From the NCBI RefSeq assembly GCF_020520285.1, contig NZ_CP084742.1, positions 5,022,001 to 5,086,000 of the forward strand: a stretch of DNA of 64,000 bases, given 5' to 3'. Below are positions 58,296 to 64,000 of the stretch, piece by piece (position 1 is the stretch's first letter; each line of letters starts with the position of its first letter). The stretch comes from Pseudomonas sp. L5B5 (GTDB taxonomy: Bacteria; Pseudomonadota; Gammaproteobacteria; Pseudomonadales; Pseudomonadaceae). Below the pieces are notes generated by a model that saw only the letters and a program-made list of their open reading frames with translations, did no database searches and was not told where the DNA came from. The position numbers were made by a program, and so were the translations under genes.

Positions 58296-60818
58296 ATGAA
58301 TTCCTTGCCGATCGATGAAGTTTTGCCTGCATTGCGTGACGCCCTGGCGACACGCCACGAAGCGGTGCTCGAAGCCCCGCCCGGTGCCGGCAAGACCACC
58401 CGCGTGCCCCTGGCGCTGCTGGACCAGGACTGGCTGGCCGGGCAGACCATCCTCATGCTCGAACCACGGCGCCTGGCCGCCCGTGCCGCCGCCGAGCGCC
58501 TGGCCAGCGAGCTGGGGGAAAAAGTCGGGGAAACCGTCGGTTATCGCATCCGCCTGGACAGCAAGGTCGGCCCGCGCACGCGTATCGAAGTCGTCACCGA
58601 AGGCATCCTCACCCGGCGCCTGCAGGATGACCCTGCGCTGGAAGGCGTTGGCCTGCTGATCTTCGACGAATTCCACGAACGCAGCCTGGATGCCGACCTG
58701 GCCCTGGCCCTGAGCCTCAATGGCCGCGAGCTGTTCCGTGACGAGCAGCCGCTGAAGATCCTGCTGATGTCGGCGACCCTGGAAGGCGAGCGCCTGTCGG
58801 CCCTGCTGGACAATGCGCCAATCCTGCGCAGCGAGGGGCGCATGTTCCCGGTTGCCCAGCGCTGGGGGCGGCCGTTCCAGCCCGGCGAGTTCATCGAGCC
58901 CAGGGTCGTCCAGGCCGTGCTCGAGGCCATCGACGATGAAACGGGCAGCCTGCTGGTGTTCCTGCCGGGGCAGGCGGAGATTCGCCGGGTGCATCAGCAA
59001 TTGGCCGAGTCCCTGGGTGAGCGTGAGCAGATCCTGCTCTGCCCGTTGCATGGTGAACTCGACCTGGCTGCCCAGCGTGCTGCCATCGATCCGGCACCGC
59101 CGGGCAAGCGCAAGGTGGTGCTGGCCACCAACATCGCCGAAACCAGCTTGACCATCGACGGCGTGCGAGTGGTGGTGGATGCCGGGCTGGCGCGGGTGCC
59201 ACGCTTCGATCCCGGCAGTGGCATGACCCGGCTGGATACCCAGCGCATCTCGCGGGCCAGCGCTACTCAGCGTGCTGGTCGGGCTGGGCGCCTGGAGCCG
59301 GGCGTGTGCTACCGGCTGTGGTCGGCGGACCAGCAGGAGCAACTGGCGGCCCATGCCAGCCCGGAGATTCTCCAGGCCGACCTCGCCGGCCTGGCGCTGC
59401 AACTGGCGCGCTGGGGCATGGCCCCCGACCAGCTGGCCTGGCTGGATGCCCCGCCCGCTGCCGCCTATGCCCAGGCCCGGGACCTGCTGATGCGCCTGGG
59501 GGCACTCAAGGCTGACGGCAGCCTGACCCGCCACGGCCAGGCCATGGCCGAGTTGCCGGCGCATCCGCGGATCGGTCATCTGCTGTTGCGCGGCCAGTCC
59601 CTGGGCCTGGCGCAGATGGCTTGCGACGTTGCCGCCCTGCTTGGGGAACGGGACATCCTGCGCGGCGCCGACGCCGACCTGCATAGCCGCCTGGTGCTGC
59701 TCTCGGGTGAAGCGCGGGCGGCCCGGGGTGCCCAGGGCGGGGTGCAGCGCGCGCGGCAACTGGCGCGCCAGTATCGCGGTTACCTGCGCGGCCAGGCCGA
59801 TGCCGCAGTGGCCGACCCCGAGCACCCGCGCTGGCTCGGTGCCTTGCTGGCCCTGGCCTATCCCGACCGTGTGGCCCAGCAGCGTCGCCCGGGCGGCGCC
59901 GAGTATCGCCTGGCCAACGGCCGTGCTGCGCTGTTCAGCGAGGCCGACAACCTGATGAAGCAGCCCTGGCTGGTGATCGCCGACCTGGGCAGTCGCCAGG
60001 GCCAGCGCGAAGAACGCATCTACCTGGCGGCGGAATTCGATCCCGGACTGTTCGATACGGTGCTGGCGGAACAAGTGCGCCACGTCGACCAACTGGACTG
60101 GGACGAGCGCGAGGGTGTGCTGCGGGCCGAGCGCCAGCGCAAGGTGGGCGAGCTGGTGCTCGGTCGCGAACCGCTGCCGGGCCTGGACGAAGCCGCTCGC
60201 AGCCTGGCCCTGGTCCAGCTGGTGCGGCGCAAGGGCCTGGAACTGTTGCCCTGGACCGCCGAGCTGCGCCAGTGGCAGGCACGGGTGGCCTTGCTGCGCC
60301 AGCTGGAGCTTGACGCCAAGGGTGAAAGCCAGTGGCCGGATGTCAGCGACGCCGCCTTGCTCGCGGACCTGGAGCACTGGTTGCAACCCTACCTGGGCAA
60401 GGTCTCGCGCCTGTCCCACTTCGCCAACCTGGACCTGCCCGGCATCCTGCTCGGCCTGTTGCCCTGGCCGCTGCCCCAGCGCCTGGACGAGCTGGCCCCG
60501 CAGCACCTGAAGGTGCCGTCCGGCTCTTCGATCCGCCTGGACTACAGTGAACAGCCGCCGATCCTCGCCGTGCGCCTGCAGGAGCTGTTCGGCCTGGCTG
60601 AAACTCCGCGCATCGCCGCTGGCCGCCAGGTGGTCAAGTTGCACCTGCTGTCCCCGGCCCGCCGGCCGGTGCAGGTGACCCAGGACCTGGCGAACTTCTG
60701 GCGCAGTACCTATGCCGAGGTCAAGAAGGACCTCAAGGGCCGCTACCCCAAGCACTACTGGCCGGATGATCCGCTGGTCGCCGAAGCCACGGCCCGGGCC
60801 AAGCCCAGGGGAACCTGA
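58296..60818 (+). CDS. hrpB: ATP-dependent helicase HrpB
   Basis: 840 residues. This is a DEAH-family RNA helicase in which the DEAH box reads DEFH (124-127), typical of HrpB. Walker A EAPPGAGKTTRVP is near residue 33, and SATLEGERL, VVLATNIAETSLTIDGVRVVVD and QRAGRAGRLEPGVCYRLW are the superfamily 2 motifs. A long C-terminal HrpB-specific domain ends with the VKKDLKGRYPKHYWPDDPL block. The cellular role is poorly defined; P. aeruginosa has this gene at the same place. Confidence 0.94.
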   Translation: MNSLPIDEVLPALRDALATRHEAVLEAPPGAGKTTRVPLALLDQDWLAGQTILMLEPRRLAARAAAERLASELGEKVGETVGYRIRLDSKVGPRTRIEVVTEGILTRRLQDDPALEGVGLLIFDEFHERSLDADLALALSLNGRELFRDEQPLKILLMSATLEGERLSALLDNAPILRSEGRMFPVAQRWGRPFQPGEFIEPRVVQAVLEAIDDETGSLLVFLPGQAEIRRVHQQLAESLGEREQILLCPLHGELDLAAQRAAIDPAPPGKRKVVLATNIAETSLTIDGVRVVVDAGLARVPRFDPGSGMTRLDTQRISRASATQRAGRAGRLEPGVCYRLWSADQQEQLAAHASPEILQADLAGLALQLARWGMAPDQLAWLDAPPAAAYAQARDLLMRLGALKADGSLTRHGQAMAELPAHPRIGHLLLRGQSLGLAQMACDVAALLGERDILRGADADLHSRLVLLSGEARAARGAQGGVQRARQLARQYRGYLRGQADAAVADPEHPRWLGALLALAYPDRVAQQRRPGGAEYRLANGRAALFSEADNLMKQPWLVIADLGSRQGQREERIYLAAEFDPGLFDTVLAEQVRHVDQLDWDEREGVLRAERQRKVGELVLGREPLPGLDEAARSLALVQLVRRKGLELLPWTAELRQWQARVALLRQLELDAKGESQWPDVSDAALLADLEHWLQPYLGKVSRLSHFANLDLPGILLGLLPWPLPQRLDELAPQHLKVPSGSSIRLDYSEQPPILAVRLQELFGLAETPRIAAGRQVVKLHLLSPARRPVQVTQDLANFWRSTYAEVKKDLKGRYPKHYWPDDPLVAEATARAKPRGT

Positions 60819-60844
60819 CAGGCCGCCCCGAAGCCTCCGCCGAA

Positions 60845-60996
60845 CAGCGTAATGCTGTTCAGTTCCTGTAGGAGCGAAGCTTGCTCGCGATGGTCGTTAA
60901 CGTTAGCGCGTGTTTACTGGATAAACGCAGCGCTCTGAAAGCCATCGCGGGCAAGCCTCGCTCCTACCCTTTCCTTAACTGAACGGCATTACGCCG
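60845..60996. repeat. Nested REPIN-type palindrome
   Basis: Inner pair: CCTGTAGGAGCGAAGCTTGC and neighbours (60865-60893) inverted with a copy at 60942-60968. Outer pair: CAGCGTAATGCTGTTCAGTT (60845-60864) inverted with AACTGAACGGCATTACGCCG (60977-60996), 18 of 20 bases matching. This is the common Pseudomonas REP sequence in a head-to-head arrangement. The middle (60894-60941) is spacer. Confidence 0.85.
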
Positions 60997-61159
60997 AACA
61001 GCGAGGAGCGGCCCGTACTGCCTAGTTGTTACCGATGCCTTTGAAGGTGGTCGTTGCGCACGATTACCTGCGGCGTTGTCTCGCCTCGATGCCCGCTGTG
61101 CTCGCCCGAAAAACACCCCGATTGGCCGCGACTCACGACTGCCGACAAGGTGGTCCTTG

Positions 61160-61419
61160 CCTGAAATTTAATGGATATTTCACGTTTATTTATTTTGATA
61201 TAAATAATATTTAGGAATTTCATTTTTATTTTTTATGCTTTTTTTGAGCATAAGAACGCTGATTAAATTGATCTAAATCAATTAGATAAATATTTCTTGT
61301 GATTTGAGTGGGCCTGAAAAAAAGATTATCTGGAATTTTTAGCGTGAATATTCAATTGACATTTCACGTAAAAAATCACGATTCTTGGCCATCGGCACCC
61401 ATAACAAGAGAGACAGCCC
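61160..61419 (+). promoter_or_regulatory. AT-rich control region of the iac-like operon
   Basis: About 260 bp far richer in A+T than the rest of the window, with runs of T and A. It includes a hairpin TTATGCT/AGCATAA (61233-61253), a perfect palindrome TGAATATTCA near 61345, a TTGACA hexamer near 61356 and two copies of ATTTCACGT (near 61174 and 61362). Its position upstream of an accessory operon suggests the promoter/operator region. No single promoter is convincing. Confidence 0.5.
61268..61281 (+). promoter_or_regulatory. TTGAT-N4-ATCAA dyad (Anr/FNR-type box or MarR-type operator)
   Basis: TTGATCTAAATCAA matches the FNR/Anr consensus TTGATNNNNATCAA at all ten defined positions; with flanks the arms extend to 7 bp (AATTGAT...ATCAATT, 61266-61283). 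It could be an oxygen-responsive site or the operator of an IacR-like MarR repressor. Confidence 0.45.
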
Positions 61420-61580
61420 ATGCCGCCTTGCCCCCTTCATGCCCCCGTGCGCGGCCAGCTTGCCATCGACCGGCCCTGCCACTTCTCCAGCGGTTTTCGC
61501 TGGCGCCCCTCCTTGTTGCCTAAGCGGCATTTTTCCTCCTGCCACCTAGTACCTAACCGCATCTGAGACGGAGAAAATCC

Positions 61581-62750
61581 ATGGATTCGCTTTGCCTGCG
61601 TACTGCGCCTGCCTCGGCGCTGGCCTCCGGACCGGCCTTCGAGGCCTTGCTCGAGGCCATTCGTGATCGTGCCCGCCTGGGGGAGTTCGATCGCCAGCGC
61701 CACATTTCCCGAGACGTGATCGATGGGTTCAAGGCCCATGGTGTCTACCGCGCCCTGGTGCCGCGCCGTTTCGGTGGACTGGAGTGCTCGCCCGGCGAGT
61801 TCTGCCAGATGATCGAACGCATCTCCCACGCCGATGGCTCGGCGGGTTGGGTGGCCAGCTTCGGCATGAGCCCTATGTACCTGGCGGCGCTGCCGCTGGC
61901 GACCGTCGCCGGGATCTACGGCGACAACCCCGACACGGTCTTCGCCGGCGGCATCTTCCCGCCGCAACCGGCCGAAGTCGTGGCGGGTGGCTTCAAGGTC
62001 AACGGCCGCTGGAAGTATTCCAGCGGCGCACTGGGCGCCGACATCGTCGGTGTCGGCATTGCGCCGTGCCGTGGCGACAAGCTCGACCTGCCGCGCCTGG
62101 CGGTGCTGCCCAGGGCCCAGGCGCGCATCGAGGAAACCTGGGACACCGTGGGTTTGCTCGGCACGGGCAGCCACGACCTGGTGGTGGAGGATGTGCGGGT
62201 GGACGAGGCCTGGACGTTCGTCCGTGGCGGCCAGCCCAACCTGGATGAACCGTTCTTTCGCTACCCGTCGCTGGCCTTCGCCACCCAGGTGTTGTCGGTG
62301 GTCGGCCTGGGCGTCGCCCGTGCCGCCCTGGATGAGCTGTCGGCCATGGCCAGCGGGCGGATTTCGGTGACCGGCGCCCCGGCGCTGGCCGACCGGCCCC
62401 TGGCCCAGGTGGACGTGGCCAAGGCCGAGGCTGCGCTGCGTTCGGCCCGGGCCTTCTTCTACGAGTCCATCGAGCACGCCTGGAGCCATGTGCTGGCCGG
62501 CGATCCCGTGCCGCAGCAGGTCATCAGCCTGCTGCGCCTGTCCTCCACCCACGCCACCCGCATCGCCGCCGATGTGGCGCGCAATGCGCAGATGCTCTCG
62601 GGCATGACCGGCATCTACCACGACAGCCCGCTGGCCCGCTGCGTCAATGATGCCCAGGTGGTCACCCAGCACGCCTTCATGGGCGATGTCACCTATCAGA
62701 ACGCCGGAGCGATGTTCTTCGGCAAGCAGCCCCTCCCGGGCTACCTGTAA
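61581..62750 (+). CDS. iacA: Acyl-CoA dehydrogenase-like flavin monooxygenase, IacA-like
   Basis: 389 residues, RBS GGAGA 8 bases before ATG. The acyl-CoA dehydrogenase fold of the flavin-dependent monooxygenase type (HsaA/DszC group): residues about 25-130 N-terminal helical domain with EFDRQRHISRDVIDGFKAHGVYRALVPRRFGGLEC, then SHADGSAGWVASFGMSPMYLAAL, a mid beta domain (WKYSSGALGAD, WDTVGLLGTGSHDLVVEDV), and a C-terminal helical domain. IacA begins indole-3-acetate degradation by hydroxylating the indole ring with a separate flavin reductase. The identity is by recall of family and the following two genes; another aromatic substrate is possible. Confidence 0.65.
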   Translation: MDSLCLRTAPASALASGPAFEALLEAIRDRARLGEFDRQRHISRDVIDGFKAHGVYRALVPRRFGGLECSPGEFCQMIERISHADGSAGWVASFGMSPMYLAALPLATVAGIYGDNPDTVFAGGIFPPQPAEVVAGGFKVNGRWKYSSGALGADIVGVGIAPCRGDKLDLPRLAVLPRAQARIEETWDTVGLLGTGSHDLVVEDVRVDEAWTFVRGGQPNLDEPFFRYPSLAFATQVLSVVGLGVARAALDELSAMASGRISVTGAPALADRPLAQVDVAKAEAALRSARAFFYESIEHAWSHVLAGDPVPQQVISLLRLSSTHATRIAADVARNAQMLSGMTGIYHDSPLARCVNDAQVVTQHAFMGDVTYQNAGAMFFGKQPLPGYL

Positions 62751-62768
62751 CCAATGGGGAGAAATCTC

Positions 62769-63131
62769 ATGAACGACCGGAAGACCTTGCGCGTGCTGTT
62801 CTGCATGGGCATCAACCAGAACTTCTTCGATGCGCCGCGCGAGGAGCAGCTCGAGGTGTGGGCGGCCTTCAGCGCGATGTGGAACGACATCCACGATCTG
62901 CCCGGGGTCCGGGTGCTGGGCAACATGGATGACGACCAGGGCATGGTCGGGCCGTCCGACGGCTATCCCTGGACCACCTACCTGCTGGCCGATGTGCCGG
63001 ACATCGAGACCGTGCACGGCGCCTGCAATCTGTTTCGCACCACCGCGGTGGGCCAGGGGCCCTACAAGCTGTGGCGCTACGCCAAGGTCGAGGCGCGTGT
63101 CGGTCGCGAACTGGTGATCCAGCGCACCTGA
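62769..63131 (+). CDS. iacB: Small IacB-like protein
   Basis: 120 residues from ATG 62769 (GGGAGAAA upstream; an ATG 15 bases earlier is less well placed). No signal or membrane segment. Looks like a compact alpha/beta dimeric-barrel type protein (TLRVLFCMGINQNFFDAP ... GVRVLGNMDDDQGMVGPSDGYPWTTYLLADVPD). A protein of this size and motif stands between the monooxygenase and dioxygenase genes in iac clusters, where its exact step is not well defined. It lies 18 bp after iacA. Confidence 0.6.
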   Translation: MNDRKTLRVLFCMGINQNFFDAPREEQLEVWAAFSAMWNDIHDLPGVRVLGNMDDDQGMVGPSDGYPWTTYLLADVPDIETVHGACNLFRTTAVGQGPYKLWRYAKVEARVGRELVIQRT

Positions 63132-63190
63132 GCCGCTCCAGACCTTCCACAACAAGAACGCCCAGCCTCGGCGCTGGCAAGGAGTATCCC

Positions 63191-64000
63191 GTGAGCAACC
63201 TGATTCCCGCCGTCAACCTGGCCCTCGACCCTGCCGGGCTGGTGCAGGCCGATCGTGTCCACACGTCGCTGTATACCGATCCGGCACTGTTCGATACCGA
63301 ACTGGAAAAGATCTTCTACAGCACCTGGGTCTGGGTCGCCCATGAAAGCGAAGTCCCGGATTCGGGCAGCTACAAGAGCACCTACATCGGCAAGCAGCCG
63401 GTGATCGTGGTGCGTGATCGCAAGCAGGCCATCCACGTCCTGCTCAATCGCTGCCGCCACCGTGGCGCGACGGTCTGCGAACACAAGAAGGGCAAGACCA
63501 ACAGCTTCGTTTGCCCCTATCACGGCTGGGGTTATGCCCTGGACGGTTCGCTGCGCGGCATTCCCCAGCCGGAGAGCTATGGCGATTGCCTGGACAAGGC
63601 CGAGCTGCCGCTGGTCAGCCTGCGAGTGCAAAGCTATGCCGGCATGGTCTTCGCCACCTTCAAGGACGATATCGAGCCGCTGGAGGATTTCCTCGGCGCG
63701 GCGAAGAAATGGATCGACCTGTTCATGAAGCAGGGCGCCGGCTACGGCATCAAGGTGCCCGGCGAACACCGCTTCCGGTTTCCCGGCAACTGGAAGATCC
63801 AACTGGAGAACACCACCGATGCGTATCACTTCCCATTGGTGCACAAGAGCTTTCTGTCCTCGGTCGACGAGCAGACCCTGAAGCTCTTCGATTTCGTCGA
63901 AGGCCCGGGCTACGTCGAGGACCTGGGCAACGGCCACAGCGTGATGGTGATGATTCCCGACCTGGTCGACCTGGAAGCCGACCTCGACAAACCCATCCCT
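63191..64000 (+). CDS. iacC: Rieske non-heme iron dioxygenase alpha subunit, IacC-like, 3' end outside window
   Basis: Starts at GTG 63191 with AAGGAG 6 bases upstream; 270 codons remain open to the window edge. The Rieske [2Fe-2S] ligands are visible as NRCRHRGATVCEH and FVCPYHGWGY (Cys-X-His and Cys-X2-His). The catalytic iron motif NTTDAYHFPLVHKSF supplies two His; the third ligand lies beyond the edge. It is a ring-hydroxylating oxygenase of the benzoate/anthranilate type. In iac clusters IacC with IacD converts the dihydroxylated indole intermediate. The substrate is inferred from neighbours. Confidence 0.75.
   Translation, partial: MSNLIPAVNLALDPAGLVQADRVHTSLYTDPALFDTELEKIFYSTWVWVAHESEVPDSGSYKSTYIGKQPVIVVRDRKQAIHVLLNRCRHRGATVCEHKKGKTNSFVCPYHGWGYALDGSLRGIPQPESYGDCLDKAELPLVSLRVQSYAGMVFATFKDDIEPLEDFLGAAKKWIDLFMKQGAGYGIKVPGEHRFRFPGNWKIQLENTTDAYHFPLVHKSFLSSVDEQTLKLFDFVEGPGYVEDLGNGHSVMVMIPDLVDLEADLDKPIP

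Larger units (their letters stand above)
60819..61580. other. 762-bp intergenic region, hrpB to iacA-like gene
   Basis: The first 180 bp contain the nested REP palindrome. From about 61020 to 61160 there is ordinary GC-rich DNA with no gene I can support. From about 61160 to 61380 the base composition becomes strongly AT-rich. A 48-codon reading frame with a purine-rich RBS (61420-61566) precedes iacA. No gene is called here. Confidence 0.6.

Noticed and set aside
58266..60755. 829-codon minus-strand frame
   Set aside because: Antisense to hrpB, which shows all helicase motifs; the antisense product is Gln/Gly/His-rich with no domain.
61029..61223. 64-codon minus-strand frame in the hrpB-iacA gap
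   Set aside because: Starts in AT-rich DNA without an RBS and matches nothing I recognise; could be a decayed repeat, but support is too weak.
61308..61523. 71-codon plus-strand frame upstream of iacA
   Set aside because: No ribosome-binding site at its start, low-complexity ending, overlaps the probable promoter region and the alternative short frame.

Overview
The window is chromosomal DNA of a fluorescent-group Pseudomonas. The gene order mpl-ubiX ... proA-nadD-rsfS-rlmH-mrdA-rodA-mltB-rlpA-dacC-ybeD-lipB-lipA ... holA-lptE-leuS ... lnt-corC-ybeY-phoH-miaB ... hemL-thiE-thiD-ladS ... aidB-amn matches what I know of the P. aeruginosa PA4025-PA3961 region. The protein sequences are clearly Pseudomonas-like, and the DNA is GC-rich with long spurious antisense frames. 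I could not run any search, so homology statements rest on recognising motifs and families.

Left end (1-8.7 kb): an ethanolamine catabolic locus. A sigma-54 enhancer-binding regulator (eatR) is divergent from an aldehyde dehydrogenase (exaC-type). The dehydrogenase has a near-consensus -24/-12 promoter and its own strong terminator. Beyond it lie eutH (permease), eutA (reactivase) and a long gene in which the large (EutB) and small (EutC) lyase subunits are fused; this gene runs off the window. No microcompartment shell genes are visible.

8.8-17.9 kb: peptidoglycan recycling (mpl), flavin prenyltransferase (ubiX), small envelope lipoproteins, a lipoprotein joining MORN repeats to a caspase-like C13 peptidase, a MaoC hydratase, an LrgA/LrgB pair, a LON substrate-binding domain protein, a DedA-PAP2 fusion and an Aag-type DNA glycosylase.

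18-31.9 kb: proline and NAD synthesis, ribosome silencing and methylation, and the elongation wall machinery (PBP2, RodA, MltB, RlpA, DacC), followed by lipoate synthesis (YbeD, LipB, LipA). An LD-carboxypeptidase and a second lytic transglycosylase come next.

31.9-47.7 kb: mostly minus strand. A very short arfA gene has a stem-loop inside its own coding region. After it come holA, lptE, leuS, an ElyC-like protein, lnt, corC, ybeY, phoH, miaB, a Sel1-repeat protein, hemL, thiE and thiD.

48-60.8 kb: ladS (hybrid sensor kinase feeding the Gac/Rsm switch), aidB, amn, rluE, an Lrp-type regulator, a probable structured small RNA with a clean terminator, a DUF6515 protein, fieF, a lipoprotein and hrpB. 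A 156-bp MITE-like element lies between amn and rluE, and a nested REP palindrome lies after hrpB.

Right end (61-64 kb): an abrupt AT-rich upstream region containing a perfect TTGAT-N4-ATCAA dyad. It precedes an accessory oxygenase operon best matched to iacABC (indole-3-acetate degradation), cut off by the window edge.

The most noteworthy items are the EutB-EutC fusion and reshuffled ethanolamine cassette, the MORN-C13 lipoprotein, the arfA internal stem-loop, the orphan structured RNA at 55.5 kb, the atypical LadS receiver, and the iac-like operon with its AT-rich control region.
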